From assembly GCA_009691105.1 (NCBI GenBank), contig SHVU01000014.1:1-49666 (forward strand): a DNA stretch of 49,666 nt. The letters run 5' to 3'. Each line of letters opens with the position of its first letter. Within the stretch, counting starts at the first letter, position 1. The notes beneath the pieces were generated by a model. The model had not been told where the DNA came from and searched no databases. It saw only the letters and a list, made by a program, of their open reading frames with translations. Shown here piece by piece: positions 1 through 9,876 of the stretch. Made by a program: the position numbers and the translations under genes. Source of the stretch: Rhodospirillales bacterium (GTDB lineage Bacteria > Pseudomonadota > Alphaproteobacteria > Rhodospirillales > SHVU01).

Positions 1-144
1 ACAGAGATGGTGATGCCGGGCGATAACATCGCCATGGAGATCCAGCTGATCGCGCCGATCGCCATGGACGAAGGCCTGCGCTTTGCGATCCGCGAGGGCG
101 GCAAAACCGTCGGCGCCGGCGTCGTCGCATCCATCATCGAATAA
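1..144 (+). CDS. tuf: Elongation factor Tu, C-terminal end (partial)
   Basis: Frame 1 is open from the first base to a TAA at 142-144 and encodes the last 47 residues of EF-Tu. It begins [12 protein letters not shown] and ends [10 protein letters not shown], the near-invariant end of domain 3. EF-Tu carries aminoacyl-tRNA to the ribosome as a GTP complex. The rest of the gene lies before the window. Its position 45 bases before rpsJ is the usual str-S10 junction of alphaproteobacteria. No terminator is visible in the gap, so read-through into the S10 genes is likely. Confidence 0.95.
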   Translation, partial: TEMVMPGDNIAMEIQLIAPIAMDEGLRFAIREGGKTVGAGVVASIIE

Positions 145-189
145 GGGAGTTTAGGAAGACAGGTTTCGGCAGCCAGCTTCCGTACGATC

Positions 190-498
190 ATGGAAAATCA
201 AAACATCCGCATCCGCCTGAAGGCGTTCGACCACCGGGTGCTCGACCAATCGGCGAGCGAAATCGTAAGCACGGCCCGGCGGACTGGCGCGCAGGTGCGC
301 GGACCGATCCCGTTGCCGACGCGGATCGAACGGTTCACCGTGAACCGGAGCCCTTTCATCGACAAGAAGTCGCGCGAACAGTTTGAAATTCGCACTCACA
401 AGCGCCTTCTCGACATTCTCGACCCGACGCCCCAAACCGTCGACGCGTTGATGAAGCTGGACCTTGCGGCCGGCGTCGACGTGGAAATCAAACTCTAG
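190..498 (+). CDS. rpsJ: 30S ribosomal protein S10
   Basis: The 102-residue product has normal S10 length and the family core: [14 protein letters not shown] near the N-terminus, [18 protein letters not shown] in the middle and the closing DVEIKL. S10 sits in the 30S head and is also NusE in the antitermination complex. It is the first gene of the S10 group here, 45 bases after tuf, and rplC follows after 8 bases. No strong Shine-Dalgarno sequence lies just before the ATG; the nearest purine-rich run is at about 145-158. Confidence 0.97.
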   Translation: MENQNIRIRLKAFDHRVLDQSASEIVSTARRTGAQVRGPIPLPTRIERFTVNRSPFIDKKSREQFEIRTHKRLLDILDPTPQTVDALMKLDLAAGVDVEIKL

Positions 499-506
499 GA
501 TCGTCC

Positions 507-1259
507 ATGCGTACCGGACTCCTCGCTCAGAAACTCGGAATGATGCGCATCTTCACAGATGAAGGCGCACACGTGCCGGTGACTGTTCTCAAGCTCAATG
601 ATTTGCGCGTCGTCGGTCAGCGGACCGTCGAGCGGGACGGCTACACGGCGGTTCAGCTCGGCGTCGGTACGCCGAAGGTGAAGCGTCTGTCCAAAGCCGT
701 ACGCGGCCATTTTGCGAAGCAGGGCGTCGAGCCTCGCCGCAAAGTCGTCGAGTTCCGGGTTTCGCCCGATGCCTTGGTTCCGGTCGGCTCGGAGATCACC
801 GCCGATCACTTCGTCATTGGCCAGTTTGTCGATGTTGTCGGTACGACCATCGGCAAAGGTTTCGCCGGCGCCATCAAGCGCCATCACTTCGGCGGTCTTC
901 GCGCCACGCACGGCGTGTCGGTCAGCCATCGTTCGCCGGGTTCGACCGGTCAGCGTCAAGACCCGGGTAAGGTCTTTCGCGGCAAAAAGATGCCGGGCCA
1001 TTTGGGCGTCGACCGTGTCACCACCCATAATCTTCGTATCGTCGCGACGGATACCGAGCGTGGCATCATCATGGTGCGGGGCGCCGTGCCCGGTGCCAAG
1101 AACGGCTACATTCTGATCAGCGACGCCGTCAAACGTAAGGCGCCGGAAAAGCTGCCGTTCCCGGCCGCTGTCCGCGCCACCAAGGCCGATGCGACTGCTC
1201 CGGCCCAGCCCGCTGCTCCGGACGCGCCTGCGTCCGGCGGCGAGAACCCGGGGGCATGA
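507..1259 (+). CDS. rplC: 50S ribosomal protein L3
   Basis: The 250-residue product starts [16 protein letters not shown] and has the conserved central segment [20 protein letters not shown] that surrounds the methylated glutamine region in other bacteria. L3 is an early assembly protein near the peptidyl transferase centre. The last 30 or so residues are an Ala/Pro-rich tail, common in alphaproteobacterial L3 but absent from E. coli. The stop overlaps the rplD start by 4 bases (ATGA at 1256), so translation is probably coupled. Confidence 0.97.
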   Translation: MRTGLLAQKLGMMRIFTDEGAHVPVTVLKLNDLRVVGQRTVERDGYTAVQLGVGTPKVKRLSKAVRGHFAKQGVEPRRKVVEFRVSPDALVPVGSEITADHFVIGQFVDVVGTTIGKGFAGAIKRHHFGGLRATHGVSVSHRSPGSTGQRQDPGKVFRGKKMPGHLGVDRVTTHNLRIVATDTERGIIMVRGAVPGAKNGYILISDAVKRKAPEKLPFPAAVRATKADATAPAQPAAPDAPASGGENPGA

Positions 1260-1882
1260 CCATGAAGTGGGACGTCGTTACCCTCGACAATCAAAGCGCC
1301 GGCTCGATCGAGCTCGACGACATGGTGTTCGGCGCGGCCGTCCGCACCGATATCCTGGCGCGGGTCGTCAACTGGCAGCTCGCGAAGCGCCGCGCCGGTA
1401 CGCACCGGACCAAGCGTCGCGACGAGGTCGCCGGCTCGACTCGTAAGATCTATCGCCAGAAGGGCACCGGCCAGGCTCGTCACGGCCCAATTCGCGCCCC
1501 GCAGTTCCGTGGCGGTGGCGTGGTCATGGGCCCGGTGGTTCGCAGCCACGAACATAAGCTGCCGAAGAAGGTTCGCAATCTCGGCCTCCGCGCCGCGCTG
1601 TCGTCAAAGCTCGCATCGGGTAAGCTCGTCATTCTCGATACCGTTGCCGGCAAGGCGACGAAGACGCGCGAGCTCGCCAAGCACGTCGCCAAGTTCGGCT
1701 GGCAGTCGGCTCTGGTCATCTGTGGACCCGAGGTCGATGTGGGTTTTGCCCGCGCCGTGCAGAACATTCCGAAGCTTCAAGTGCTGCCGAGCCAGGGCGC
1801 CAACGTCTATGACATCCTTCGGCTCGACACGCTGGCGCTGACGCGCGAAGCCGTCGACAAGCTCGTGGAGCGGCTTCGATGA
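1256..1882 (+). CDS. rplD: 50S ribosomal protein L4
   Basis: The 208-residue product contains the L4 signature [19 protein letters not shown] with [10 protein letters not shown] after it, the loop that reaches into the peptide exit tunnel. L4 binds 23S rRNA early in assembly. In gammaproteobacteria it also represses its own operon, which cannot be judged here. Two in-frame ATGs (1256 and 1262) lie close together. The first overlaps the rplC stop and is preferred. The 3' end overlaps rplW by 4 bases. Confidence 0.97.
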   Translation: MTMKWDVVTLDNQSAGSIELDDMVFGAAVRTDILARVVNWQLAKRRAGTHRTKRRDEVAGSTRKIYRQKGTGQARHGPIRAPQFRGGGVVMGPVVRSHEHKLPKKVRNLGLRAALSSKLASGKLVILDTVAGKATKTRELAKHVAKFGWQSALVICGPEVDVGFARAVQNIPKLQVLPSQGANVYDILRLDTLALTREAVDKLVERLR

Positions 1883-2202
1883 GGCGCTATTTCCCCAAGG
1901 TTGCCCCGCTGACGCGCGAGAAGATGTACAAGCTCATCTTATCGCCGGTCATCACGGAAAAGGCGACGATGCTGTCGACCCATAACCAAGTGACGTTCCG
2001 GGTTCCCCTGGACGCCACGAAACCTGAGATCAAGCTCGCGGTCGAAGGGCTATTCAAGGTCAAGGTAACGGCGGTCAACACGTTGCGGCGCAAGGGCAAG
2101 ACCAAGCTCTTCAAGGGTCGGCCCGGGACGCGCAGTGAGTCCAAGAAGGCCGTCGTGACCCTCGCCGAGGGCCATTCCATCGACGTGACGACAGGGGTCT
2201 AG
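1879..2202 (+). CDS. rplW: 50S ribosomal protein L23
   Basis: The 107-residue product carries [16 protein letters not shown] near its start and the basic loop [16 protein letters not shown] that contacts 23S rRNA. L23 lies at the tunnel exit and docks trigger factor and SRP. The ATG at 1879 overlaps the rplD stop by 4 bases and gives a 15-residue lead before MYK, as in other alphaproteobacteria. An internal ATG at 1924 would give a 92-residue protein and is less likely. The stop is one base before rplB. Confidence 0.95.
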   Translation: MRRYFPKVAPLTREKMYKLILSPVITEKATMLSTHNQVTFRVPLDATKPEIKLAVEGLFKVKVTAVNTLRRKGKTKLFKGRPGTRSESKKAVVTLAEGHSIDVTTGV

Positions 2203-2203
2203 G

Positions 2204-3031
2204 ATGGCGCTCAAACAATTCAAGCCGACCACGCCGGGTCAACGAGGCCTCGTCCTCGTCGACAAGTCCGAGCTGTGGAAGGGCAAGCCGATCAAGAATC
2301 TGACGTTCGGTCTCCGCGAAAAGGGCGGCCGCAACAACGATGGTCACATCGTCGTGCGGTGGCGTGGCGGCGGACACAAGCGTCGGTATCGGACCATCGA
2401 TTTCAAGCGCCAGAAGTTTGATGTCTCGGCGACGGTCGAGCGGCTCGAGTACGATCCCAACCGGACGGCGTTCATCGCGCTTCTGCGTTATGACGACGGC
2501 GAGCTCGCCTACATCGTGGCGCCGCAGCGTCTCAAGGTGGGCGACAAAGTGATCTCGGGCGACTCGGTCGACATTCGTCCGGGCAACGCCGCGCCGCTCA
2601 AGAACATTCCGGTCGGCACCATCGTCCACAACGTCGAGTTACACATCGGCAAGGGCGGCCAGATGGCGCGTTCGGCCGGGACCTACGTTCAGCTCGTCGC
2701 CAAGGATCAAGGCCTCGCGCAGCTCCGCCTGTCATCGGGCGAAATGCGCAGCGTCAATGCCGAATGCCGGGCGACCATCGGCGCCGTTTCGAACGCCGAT
2801 CACGCCAACGTCAGCATCGGTAAAGCCGGCCGCAATCGCTGGAAGGGTCACAAGCCCTCGGTGCGCGGCACGGCGATGAACCCGGTCGATCATCCGCACG
2901 GCGGCGGCGAAGGCCGCACCAAGGGTGGTCGCCACCCGGTGACGCCGTGGGGCAAGGACACCAAGGGTACGAAGACTCGCAACAATAAGCGAACCGATCG
3001 CTGGATTATCCGGCGGCGGCAAAACGCTTAG
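2204..3031 (+). CDS. rplB: 50S ribosomal protein L2
   Basis: The 275-residue product has the full L2 layout: an N-terminal TPGQRGLV segment, the OB-fold RNA-binding region, [19 protein letters not shown] and the peptidyl-transferase-proximal [20 protein letters not shown] near residues 226-246. The conserved His of this HPHGGGEG loop is intact. L2 is needed for subunit association and peptidyl transfer. Its length matches the family (about 275). Confidence 0.98.
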   Translation: MALKQFKPTTPGQRGLVLVDKSELWKGKPIKNLTFGLREKGGRNNDGHIVVRWRGGGHKRRYRTIDFKRQKFDVSATVERLEYDPNRTAFIALLRYDDGELAYIVAPQRLKVGDKVISGDSVDIRPGNAAPLKNIPVGTIVHNVELHIGKGGQMARSAGTYVQLVAKDQGLAQLRLSSGEMRSVNAECRATIGAVSNADHANVSIGKAGRNRWKGHKPSVRGTAMNPVDHPHGGGEGRTKGGRHPVTPWGKDTKGTKTRNNKRTDRWIIRRRQNA

Positions 3032-3043
3032 GAGTAACGCAGC

Positions 3044-3343
3044 GTGACTCGCTCCGTATGGAAAGGGCCATTCGTCGACGGCTACCTCTTGCGCAAGGCC
3101 GAAAAGGCTCGCGCCGGTGGCCGCAAGGAAGTTATCAAAAGCTGGTCGCGGCGCTCGACCATCTTGCCGCAGTTCGTGGGATTGACGTTCGGCGTCTACA
3201 ACGGCCGGAAGTTCATCCCGGTTCTGGTGACCGAAGACATGGTTGGCCACAAGTTCGGCGAGTTCTCTCCGACTCGGACCTTCCACGCGCACTCCTCGGA
3301 TCGCAAGGCGAAGCGCGAAGACGCGCCGGCCGGGAAGTCGTAA
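3044..3343 (+). CDS. rpsS: 30S ribosomal protein S19
   Basis: The 99-residue product reads [15 protein letters not shown] at the start and has the conserved [20 protein letters not shown] and [12 protein letters not shown] segments. S19 forms a complex with S13 in the 30S head and contacts the A-site tRNA region. The start is GTG at 3044, with GGAG at 3031-3034 just after the rplB stop as Shine-Dalgarno. It lies between rplB and rplV, the standard S10-operon position. Confidence 0.96.
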   Translation: MTRSVWKGPFVDGYLLRKAEKARAGGRKEVIKSWSRRSTILPQFVGLTFGVYNGRKFIPVLVTEDMVGHKFGEFSPTRTFHAHSSDRKAKREDAPAGKS

Positions 3344-3346
3344 GCC

Positions 3347-3727
3347 ATGTCGAAGGCGAAAACTCCGCGTCGACTGAAGGAAACCGAGGCTCTGGCGATC
3401 GCCAGCCACATCCGCTCGAGTCCGCGCAAGCTCAACCTGATCGCCGGCATGATCCGCGGTAAGGCCTGCGGCGCGGCTCTGGCCGATCTCGAATTCTCCC
3501 ATCGGCGCGTCGCCAAGGAAGTGAAGAAGCTTCTCGAGTCGGCGATCGCGAACGCCGAAAACAATCACCAGCTCGACGTCGACAAGTTGATCGTCCACGA
3601 GGCGACCGTCGGCAAGACGCTGAAGATTAAGCGGTGGCATGCCCGCGCTCGCGGCCGTGCCGGAAAGATCGAAAAGCCGTTCAGCAATCTACGGATCATC
3701 GTGCGCGAACGCGCGGAACAGGTGTAG
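3347..3727 (+). CDS. rplV: 50S ribosomal protein L22
   Basis: The 126-residue product contains [18 protein letters not shown] and [14 protein letters not shown], followed by the long beta-hairpin tip [20 protein letters not shown] that lines the peptide exit tunnel and macrolide site. Length is typical. Only 3 bases separate it from rpsS, and rpsC follows after 2 bases. Confidence 0.97.
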   Translation: MSKAKTPRRLKETEALAIASHIRSSPRKLNLIAGMIRGKACGAALADLEFSHRRVAKEVKKLLESAIANAENNHQLDVDKLIVHEATVGKTLKIKRWHARARGRAGKIEKPFSNLRIIVRERAEQV

Positions 3728-3729
3728 GC

Positions 3730-4407
3730 ATGGGCCAGAAAGTCAATCCGATCGGCTTGCGGCTCGGTATCAACCGGACCTGGGACTCGCGTTGGTACGG
3801 CGACAGTGACTACGCCAAGATGCTGCACGAGGACTTGGAGATCCGGAAATACCTGCGCAAGCGGCTCCTCCAGGCCGGTGTCTCGCGCATCATCATCGAG
3901 CGTCCGGCGAAGAAGGCCCGTGTCACCATTCACACGGCGCGTCCCGGTGTCGTCATCGGCAAGAAGGGCGCCGACATCGAAAAGCTTCGCGGCGACTTGG
4001 GCAAAATGACGGGCTCCGAGGTTCACTTGAACATCGTCGAGATCCGTAAGCCCGAGATCGATGCGCAGCTCGTTTCCGAAGCCGTGGCCCAGCAGCTGGA
4101 GCGTCGGGTTCATTTCCGCCGCGCCATGAAGCGGGCCGTGCAGTCGGCGATGCGTCTCGGCGCGCTCGGCATCCGGATCAATTGCGCCGGACGTTTGGGT
4201 GGCACCGAAATCGCCCGGACCGAGTGGTATCACGAGGGCCGCGTTCCGTTGCACACGCTGCGCGCTGACGTCGACTATGGATTTTCGGCGGCGATGACGA
4301 CCTACGGCACTTGCGGCGTCAAAGTGTGGGTCTTCCGCGGCGAGATCATGGCTCACGATCCGATGGCGGTCGACAAGCGCACCATCGAACAACAGCCGGT
4401 TCGCTAA
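3730..4407 (+). CDS. rpsC: 30S ribosomal protein S3
   Basis: The 225-residue product starts [20 protein letters not shown], the standard S3 N-terminus. The KH domain has the motif [15 protein letters not shown] at about residues 75-89, and [20 protein letters not shown] follows. S3 lines the mRNA entry channel. The same frame is open further upstream from 3634, but the conserved MGQKVNPIG fixes the start at 3730, two bases after the rplV stop. Confidence 0.97.
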   Translation: MGQKVNPIGLRLGINRTWDSRWYGDSDYAKMLHEDLEIRKYLRKRLLQAGVSRIIIERPAKKARVTIHTARPGVVIGKKGADIEKLRGDLGKMTGSEVHLNIVEIRKPEIDAQLVSEAVAQQLERRVHFRRAMKRAVQSAMRLGALGIRINCAGRLGGTEIARTEWYHEGRVPLHTLRADVDYGFSAAMTTYGTCGVKVWVFRGEIMAHDPMAVDKRTIEQQPVR

Positions 4408-4434
4408 CGAGAGCGATCGAGAAAAGGTTCAGAG

Positions 4435-4854
4435 ATGCTTTCTCCAGCCCGCACCAAATACCGCAAAGCCTTCAAAGGCCGTATCCACGGCCGGGCGACG
4501 TCTGGCAATAGCCTGAACTTCGGCTCGTACGGCTTGAAGGCGTTGTCGCCGGCGCGGCTCAGCTCGCGTCAGATCGAATCGGCGCGCCGGGCGATCACGC
4601 GCCACATGAAGCGCACGGGCCGGATTTGGCTCTGCATCTTCCCCGACGTTCCGGTTTCGGTGAAGCCGGCCGAAGTTCGTCAGGGTAAGGGCAAGGGCAA
4701 TCCCGAATGGTGGGCCTGCCGGGTGAAGCCGGGTCGGATCATGTTCGAGGTCGACGGCATCAGCCGCCAGATCGCGCGCGAAGCATTTACGCTGGCTGCG
4801 GCCAAGCTCCCCATCCGGACGAAGATGGTGGCGCGGCCGGGCCTGACGGATTGA
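4435..4854 (+). CDS. rplP: 50S ribosomal protein L16
   Basis: The 139-residue product begins [19 protein letters not shown] and includes [20 protein letters not shown] and [20 protein letters not shown], diagnostic of bacterial L16. L16 contacts the A and P sites of 23S rRNA. It lies 27 bases after rpsC, with AAAAGG at about 4422-4427 as a possible ribosome binding site. Confidence 0.97.
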   Translation: MLSPARTKYRKAFKGRIHGRATSGNSLNFGSYGLKALSPARLSSRQIESARRAITRHMKRTGRIWLCIFPDVPVSVKPAEVRQGKGKGNPEWWACRVKPGRIMFEVDGISRQIAREAFTLAAAKLPIRTKMVARPGLTD

Positions 4855-4871
4855 GGATCGAGGACGGAATC

Positions 4872-5084
4872 ATGAAGCCGGTCGACGTGCGCGCCAAGAC
4901 AGACGACGAGCTGAAGGAACAGCTCGCCAACTTGAGCAAGGAAGCCTTCAACCTGCGCTTCCAGCGCTCGAGCGGTCAGCTCGAGAATACGGCGCGGGTC
5001 CGTGAAGTGCGCCGCGACGTGGCTCGGGTGAAGACGGTGCTTGGCGAGCGTTTTCGCGCCGCGCAAGCGAAGAAGAAAGGATAA
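4872..5084 (+). CDS. rpmC: 50S ribosomal protein L29
   Basis: The 70-residue product begins [18 protein letters not shown] and has [20 protein letters not shown], the two-helix hairpin of L29, with a lysine-rich tail. L29 sits beside L23 at the tunnel exit. The frame is open upstream to 4707 inside rplP, but that part is a shadow. The ATG at 4872 with GAGG at 4852-4855 or GAGGACGGA at 4859-4867 gives the family length. Confidence 0.95.
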   Translation: MKPVDVRAKTDDELKEQLANLSKEAFNLRFQRSSGQLENTARVREVRRDVARVKTVLGERFRAAQAKKKG

Positions 5085-5090
5085 CGGGCG

Positions 5091-5357
5091 ATGCCGCGTC
5101 GGGTTATGCGAGGGGTCGTGGTGAGCGACAAAATGGACAAGACGATCGTTGTCCTGGTCGAGCGCCGCTTTATGGATCCCAAGTACAAAAAGATCATTCG
5201 TCGGTCGAAGAAGTTTCACGCCCACGATGAGGCGAACCACTTCAAGATTGGTGACATCGTTCAAATCCGCGAGTGCCGGCCGTTGTCCAAGCTCAAGTGC
5301 TGGGAAGTGTTGACTGAAGGCGCGGCGGACGGAGCGAAGGTTCAGAAGGCGTCATGA
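5091..5357 (+). CDS. rpsQ: 30S ribosomal protein S17
   Basis: The 88-residue product begins [21 protein letters not shown], the S17 OB-fold start, and ends in a short alphaproteobacterial tail after the conserved [14 protein letters not shown]17 binds 16S rRNA in the lower body of the 30S subunit and acts early in assembly. The stop overlaps the rplN ATG by 4 bases. Confidence 0.97.
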   Translation: MPRRVMRGVVVSDKMDKTIVVLVERRFMDPKYKKIIRRSKKFHAHDEANHFKIGDIVQIRECRPLSKLKCWEVLTEGAADGAKVQKAS

Positions 5358-5722
5358 TTCAGCAAGAAACCAATCTCACCGTTGCCGATAACTCCGGCGC
5401 GCGCCGGGTGCAATGCATCCGGGTGCTCGGCGGATCGCGGCGGCGCTATGCGTCGGTTGGCGACCTGATCGTCGTGTCGGTCAAGGAAGCGATCCCGCGC
5501 GGCCGGGTTAAGAAGGGCGAAGTGGCACGCGCCGTCGTCGTTCGCACCGCCAAAGGCATCCGTCGTCCCGATGGCTCGATGATCCGCTTCGATCACAATG
5601 CCGCGGTCTTGGTCGATACGGCCGGCGAGCCGATCGGAACCCGCATCTTCGGGCCCGTGACTCGCGAGCTGCGCGCCAAGAAGTACATGAAGATCATTTC
5701 GCTCGCGCCCGAGGTTTTGTGA
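5354..5722 (+). CDS. rplN: 50S ribosomal protein L14
   Basis: The 122-residue product has the L14 start [20 protein letters not shown], the motif [16 protein letters not shown], and the end [13 protein letters not shown]. Its length is exactly that of the family. L14 contributes to an intersubunit bridge. It begins inside the stop of rpsQ (ATGA) and ends with a TGA that overlaps the rplX ATG. Confidence 0.98.
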   Translation: MIQQETNLTVADNSGARRVQCIRVLGGSRRRYASVGDLIVVSVKEAIPRGRVKKGEVARAVVVRTAKGIRRPDGSMIRFDHNAAVLVDTAGEPIGTRIFGPVTRELRAKKYMKIISLAPEVL

Positions 5723-6045
5723 TGGCCCTTAAACTCAAGATCAAAAAGGGCGACCTGGTCGTCGTCCTCGGTGGGCGCGACAAGGGCAAGCGCGGCGAAG
5801 TGCTGCGCGTGGATCCCAAAGACATGCGGGCGACCGTTCAGGGCGTCCACATGAGAAAACGACACACTCGTCCCGGAGCCGGCAACGCCGGCGGCATCGT
5901 CGAATCGGAAGGGCGTATTCATTTGTCAAAGCTCGCCCATATCGATCCGAAGACCGACAAACCGACTCGCGTCGGTTTCAAGGTTCTCGAAGACGGCCGC
6001 AAGGTGCGCTTTGCCAAGCGTTCCGGCGAAGTTATCGACCGCTAG
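5722..6045 (+). CDS. rplX: 50S ribosomal protein L24
   Basis: The 107-residue product starts [20 protein letters not shown] with the KOW motif [12 protein letters not shown] near residues 20-32. L24 is an assembly initiator that binds the 5' part of 23S rRNA. A GTG at 5719 would add one residue. The ATG at 5722 overlaps the rplN stop by one base (TGATG) and fits the family start. Confidence 0.96.
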   Translation: MALKLKIKKGDLVVVLGGRDKGKRGEVLRVDPKDMRATVQGVHMRKRHTRPGAGNAGGIVESEGRIHLSKLAHIDPKTDKPTRVGFKVLEDGRKVRFAKRSGEVIDR

Positions 6046-6055
6046 GAGGGATGCG

Positions 6056-6598
6056 ATGGCGTCGCGTCTCAAAGAACACTACGAAAAGACCGTCAAGGCG
6101 AGCCTGGTTAAGGAGTTCAGCTACGCGAATGCGTTCGCGTTGCCGAAGCTGACCAAGATCGTCATCAACATGGGCGTCGGCGAGGCGTCCCAGGACAAAA
6201 AGAAGATCGAGCCGGCCCTGGCCGAGCTTGCGGCCATCGCCGGCCAAAAGCCGATCATCACCCGGGCCAACCGTTCGATCGCCGGGTTCAAGTTGCGCGC
6301 CGGCATGATCGTCGGCTGCAAGGTGACGTTGCGCGGCGCCCGGATGTACGAGTTTCTCGATCGCCTGATCAACATCGCGCTGCCGCGGGTTCGTGACTTC
6401 CGCGGCGTCTCTGGCAAGAGCTTCGACGGCCGCGGCAACTTTGCCCTCGGCCTCAAGGAGCAGATCGTGTTCCCCGAGATCGATTACGACAAGATTTCAG
6501 AGGTTCGCGGCATGGACGTGATCATCTGCACGACCGCCCGAACCGATGCCGAAGCCCGCGCGCTGCTTAAGGGTTTCGACATGCCTTTCATGAATTGA
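6056..6598 (+). CDS. rplE: 50S ribosomal protein L5
   Basis: The 180-residue product begins [13 protein letters not shown] and contains [16 protein letters not shown] and the P-site-facing [20 protein letters not shown], followed by [21 protein letters not shown]5 binds 5S rRNA. The frame is open from 6011, but the preferred ATG at 6056 has GGAGGG at 6045-6050 ahead of it and gives the usual 180 residues. An out-of-frame ATG lies at 6051. Confidence 0.97.
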   Translation: MASRLKEHYEKTVKASLVKEFSYANAFALPKLTKIVINMGVGEASQDKKKIEPALAELAAIAGQKPIITRANRSIAGFKLRAGMIVGCKVTLRGARMYEFLDRLINIALPRVRDFRGVSGKSFDGRGNFALGLKEQIVFPEIDYDKISEVRGMDVIICTTARTDAEARALLKGFDMPFMN

Positions 6599-6622
6599 CG
6601 GAAAGAAGAGGAGTTTCTTCGC

Positions 6623-6928
6623 ATGGCGAAGAAGAGTTCGATCCAGAAGAATTTGCGGCGCATGCGGTTGGCTAAGCGCTTCGAGGCGAAACGTTCCGCC
6701 CTCAAAGCGATTACCATGGACCGCACGACACCGATCGAGGAGCGCTTCGGGGCGATGATCAAGCTCGCCAAGGTGTCGCGCAATTCATCGAAAGTTCGAA
6801 TTCGGTTGCGCTGCGAGTTGACGGGACGTCCGCGCGGCAATTATCGCAAGTTTAAGTTGTGCCGCATGAAGCTTCGCGACCTAGCGTCGCATGGCCAGAT
6901 CTCCGGCATGGTCAAGGCGAGCTGGTAG
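6623..6928 (+). CDS. rpsN: 30S ribosomal protein S14 (zinc-free type)
   Basis: The 101-residue product begins [20 protein letters not shown] and ends [18 protein letters not shown], typical of the long S14 form. It lacks the CxxC...CxxC zinc site of the short S14, so it should not need zinc. S14 is in the 30S head next to S3 and S10. GGAG at 6610-6613 precedes the ATG. Confidence 0.97.
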   Translation: MAKKSSIQKNLRRMRLAKRFEAKRSALKAITMDRTTPIEERFGAMIKLAKVSRNSSKVRIRLRCELTGRPRGNYRKFKLCRMKLRDLASHGQISGMVKASW

Positions 6929-6941
6929 GGAGAGCCGAACG

Positions 6942-7340
6942 ATGTCGATGAGCGATCCCCTCGCCGATCTCCTGAGCCGTATTCGAAACGGCCAGCGCAG
7001 CCGCAAAGACGTCATTTTGGCGCCGGCGTCGCGTCTGCATGAGAACGTCCTCGAGATTCTGAAGCGTGAAGGTTACATCCGCGGCTATACGGTTGCCGAA
7101 AGTCGGCCGGGTGTGCGTGAAATCAAGATCGAGTTGAAGTATCACGAGGGCGGACCCGTCATCCGCGAGATCGATCGGATCTCGAAGCCGGGTCGTCGCG
7201 TGTACTGCAAGATTCGTGAGCTGCCCCGGGTTTACAACGGCCTGGGCATCTCGATCCTGTCGACGCCGCGCGGCGTCATGTCGGACGCTGAGGCCCGCAC
7301 CGCCAACGTCGGCGGCGAAGTCCTCTGCCGCGTGTTCTAA
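6942..7340 (+). CDS. rpsH: 30S ribosomal protein S8
   Basis: The 132-residue product reads [18 protein letters not shown] at the start and ends with [20 protein letters not shown] and GGEVLCRVF, the S8 C-terminal signature. S8 binds helix 21 of 16S rRNA and in enterobacteria represses the spc operon. The frame runs open from 6891, but the family start is at 6942 (or 6948). GGGAGAG at 6928-6934 is a plausible ribosome binding site. Confidence 0.96.
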   Translation: MSMSDPLADLLSRIRNGQRSRKDVILAPASRLHENVLEILKREGYIRGYTVAESRPGVREIKIELKYHEGGPVIREIDRISKPGRRVYCKIRELPRVYNGLGISILSTPRGVMSDAEARTANVGGEVLCRVF

Positions 7341-7357
7341 GGGAGAGCGAAGAACCC

Positions 7358-7891
7358 ATGTCCCGAGTCGGCCGCCAAGCCGTTTCCATTCCCAGCGGGG
7401 TCTCCGTCGAGGTCGCCGGACAGATCTGCACGGCCAAAGGCAAGCTCGGTCAGCTCAGCTTTGTGCTGCCGCGCGGTATCGAAGCCAAGGTCGCAGACGG
7501 CACCATCGTCGTGAACCAGCTCAAGGAAACCAAGATCCTCCGCGCCATGTGGGGGACTGCCCGCAACCGCCTGCACAATCTCGTTCAGGGTGTGGCTCAA
7601 GGCTACGTCCGCGAGATCGAGATCAACGGCGTCGGTTTCCGCGCCCAGGTCCAAGGCAAAGAGGCCGTGTTCCAGATCGGATACAGCCACGAAGTACGCT
7701 ATCCCATCCCGGCGGGCATCAAGATCACCTGCCCCGACCAGACGCATGTGCGCGTCGAGGGAATGGACAAGCACCGTGTCGGTCAGACTGCCGCCGAAAT
7801 TCGCGGCTTGCGCTTGCCGGAACCCTACAAGGGCAAAGGCATTCAGTACGTCGGCGAGAAAATCCGGCGCAAAGAAGGGAAGAAGAAGTAG
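7358..7891 (+). CDS. rplF: 50S ribosomal protein L6
   Basis: The 177-residue product has the two L6 repeats: MSRVGRQAVSIPSGVSVEV at the start and GINGVGFRAQVQGK-type sequence in the middle, then AAEIRGLRLPEPYKGKGIQY near the C-terminus. L6 lies at the base of the L7/L12 stalk near the sarcin-ricin loop. Length is typical, and the gene lies between rpsH and rplR as expected. Confidence 0.97.
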   Translation: MSRVGRQAVSIPSGVSVEVAGQICTAKGKLGQLSFVLPRGIEAKVADGTIVVNQLKETKILRAMWGTARNRLHNLVQGVAQGYVREIEINGVGFRAQVQGKEAVFQIGYSHEVRYPIPAGIKITCPDQTHVRVEGMDKHRVGQTAAEIRGLRLPEPYKGKGIQYVGEKIRRKEGKKK

Positions 7892-7897
7892 GTCGCC

Positions 7898-8260
7898 ATG
7901 GCTAGGCCAAATCGAGTAACTCAACGGCGGGTGCAGCGGACGCGAGGGAACATCCGCCGCGTGGCTGGCGACCGGATGCGGCTCTCCGTGTTCCGTTCCG
8001 ACCGTCACATCTACGCGCAGATCATCGACGATCAGCGCGGCGTGACCCTGGCCCATGCCTCGACGCTCGAGGAAGGGCTGCGCAGCAAACTCAAAAACGG
8101 CGCCACCCGTGACGCCGCCGGCGAGATCGGCAAGTTGATTGCCGAGCGCGCCCGGAAAGCGGGTGTTGAGCGCGTGGTATTCGACCGCGGCGGCTATCGC
8201 TTCCACGGCCGGATCAAGGCCTTGGCCGAAGCCGCGCGGCAAACCGGACTTCAGTTCTAG
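7898..8260 (+). CDS. rplR: 50S ribosomal protein L18
   Basis: The 120-residue product contains [18 protein letters not shown] and the closing [24 protein letters not shown] being the family's conserved 5S rRNA-binding end. Together with L5 and L25 it carries 5S rRNA into the large subunit. Only 6 bases separate it from rplF. Confidence 0.97.
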   Translation: MARPNRVTQRRVQRTRGNIRRVAGDRMRLSVFRSDRHIYAQIIDDQRGVTLAHASTLEEGLRSKLKNGATRDAAGEIGKLIAERARKAGVERVVFDRGGYRFHGRIKALAEAARQTGLQF

Positions 8261-8272
8261 GAGAGACGAGAC

Positions 8273-8881
8273 ATGGCGCGCCCCCCTCGAGGTTCCGGTC
8301 GCGATCGCGGCCCCCGTGAATCCGGCCGTGACCGCGGCCCGCGGGACGAACCCGAATTTGCCGACAAGCTCGTCAGCATCAATCGTGTCGCCAAAGTCGT
8401 AAAGGGCGGTCGGCGATTCTCGTTTGCGGCGCTGGTCGTCGTTGGCGACGGACGCGGCCGGGTTGGTCACGGCAGCGGCAAGGCCCGCGAAGTGCCGGAA
8501 GCCATCCGCAAAGCCACCGAACAGGCGAAGCGCGGCATGATCCGCGTTCCGATGCGCGAAGGCCGGACCCTGCATCACGACGTCACCGGCTATTTCGGCG
8601 CCGGCAAGGTCGTCCTCCGCGCGGCCCCTCCGGGCACCGGCGTCATCGCCGGCGGTCCGTTGCGCGCCGTGTTCGAAACCATGGGTATGCACGACGTCGT
8701 CGCCAAGTCGATCGGCACGTCCAATCCGCACAACATCGTTAAAGCGGCCTTCGAGGCGTTGTCGCTCTGCGCCAGCCCGCGTTCGGTGGCGCAGCGGCGC
8801 GGTCTCAAGGTCTCTGATCTTTCCTCGCGGCGCGGCGACGAGCCGGCGGCGGCAGCGGCTCCGACCGAGGCCCGGGAGTAG
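8273..8881 (+). CDS. rpsE: 30S ribosomal protein S5
   Basis: The 202-residue product has an Arg/Gly-rich N-terminal tail, then [36 protein letters not shown] and [18 protein letters not shown]. These are the dsRBD-like and C-terminal domains of S5, which contributes to decoding fidelity. AGGAGAG at 8260-8266 precedes the ATG. The tail after about residue 185 is Ala-rich. Confidence 0.97.
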   Translation: MARPPRGSGRDRGPRESGRDRGPRDEPEFADKLVSINRVAKVVKGGRRFSFAALVVVGDGRGRVGHGSGKAREVPEAIRKATEQAKRGMIRVPMREGRTLHHDVTGYFGAGKVVLRAAPPGTGVIAGGPLRAVFETMGMHDVVAKSIGTSNPHNIVKAAFEALSLCASPRSVAQRRGLKVSDLSSRRGDEPAAAAAPTEARE

Positions 8882-8884
8882 TTC

Positions 8885-9091
8885 ATGGCCGACGCAAAGA
8901 CCAAAGCGAAGGGGACGGTTCGCGTCACCCAGACCTATAGCGGTGCCGGTCGGCGTGAGGACCAACGCGCGACATTGCGCGGCCTCGGCCTCGACAAGCG
9001 TCACAAGACCCGTGTCCTGGAAGACACACCAGCCGTCCGCGGCATGATCGCCAAGGTCCAGCACCTGGTGAAGGTCGAGACGGACGACTAA
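8885..9091 (+). CDS. rpmD: 50S ribosomal protein L30
   Basis: The 68-residue product reads [30 protein letters not shown], split here for length as [15 protein letters not shown] and [12 protein letters not shown]. The second segment is the L30 signature. L30 is a small, non-essential large-subunit protein. It sits 3 bases after rpsE and 32 before rplO, its normal spc position. Confidence 0.94.
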   Translation: MADAKTKAKGTVRVTQTYSGAGRREDQRATLRGLGLDKRHKTRVLEDTPAVRGMIAKVQHLVKVETDD

Positions 9092-9123
9092 GTAGCGGAA
9101 ACGAGCGGCAAGGAATCGATAGC

Positions 9124-9873
9124 ATGCGGTTGAACGAACTTCGCGACCGACCCGGAGCGCGCATTGCGCGCACGCGGCTCGGGCGCGGCATGGGCTCGGG
9201 CAAGGGTAAAACCTCCGGGCGCGGCCACAAGGGTCAGAAGGCGCGGACGGGTTCGGCGGTTGCCGGGTTCGAAGGCGGCCAGATGCCGCTGCATCGGCGG
9301 TTGCCGAAGCGTGGTTTCAACAACATTTTCCGTCGCGAGATCGTCGGTATCAATCTCGGCATGCTGCAGAAGGCGATCGAAGACGGTCGTCTGAAAGTTG
9401 CCGGGCCGATCACCGAGACGATGCTGGCCGAAGCCGGTCTGGTCCGGAAGCGGAACGACGGCGTCAAATTGCTGGCGAAGGGCGCGATTACGTCGGCGCT
9501 CACCATCGAAGTGTCGCGCGTCTCCAAGGCGGCTCAGGACATGGTCGAGAAGGCCGGCGGCAAAGTCATCGTGCCGGCGCCGAAGCCCGTGGTCGAGACC
9601 AAGGGCACCAAGCGTTGGGCGGCGTGGAAGAAAGAGCAGCAGGTCGATCGCGCCAAAGCGCTCGAGACCGCTCTTGCCGATATGGCCAAAGGGCCGATCA
9701 AGCCAGCCGGCGCCAAAGGCAAAGCCGCGCGCTTGGAAAAGGCCGAGGCCAGGATCAAGGCGGAATCCGCGCCTGCTCGGACCGGTGGCGATGCGGGCGG
9801 GAAATCCAGCCCGGCCGCGCAACGCGGCAACAAAGCCGAGGGCAAGGGCAAGTCCGGATCCGGGGGCGACTAG
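9124..9873 (+). CDS. rplO: 50S ribosomal protein L15 with long C-terminal extension
   Basis: Residues 1-155 or so are a normal L15: [40 protein letters not shown] and [20 protein letters not shown], ending near [11 protein letters not shown]15 usually stops at about 145-165 residues. This product is 249 residues because a Lys/Ala/Gly-rich tail of about 90 residues follows, including [19 protein letters not shown] and a low-complexity end. The tail stays in frame up to 3 bases before secY and shows no sign of frameshift. Its role is unknown; it may bind rRNA. Confidence 0.95.
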   Translation: MRLNELRDRPGARIARTRLGRGMGSGKGKTSGRGHKGQKARTGSAVAGFEGGQMPLHRRLPKRGFNNIFRREIVGINLGMLQKAIEDGRLKVAGPITETMLAEAGLVRKRNDGVKLLAKGAITSALTIEVSRVSKAAQDMVEKAGGKVIVPAPKPVVETKGTKRWAAWKKEQQVDRAKALETALADMAKGPIKPAGAKGKAARLEKAEARIKAESAPARTGGDAGGKSSPAAQRGNKAEGKGKSGSGGD

Positions 9874-9876
9874 CCC

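Noticed and set aside
7337-9064. Long minus-strand open frame (575 codons) opposite rplF-rpmD
   Set aside because: It lies wholly opposite conserved ribosomal genes, has no recognised domain, and is typical of high-GC antisense shadow.
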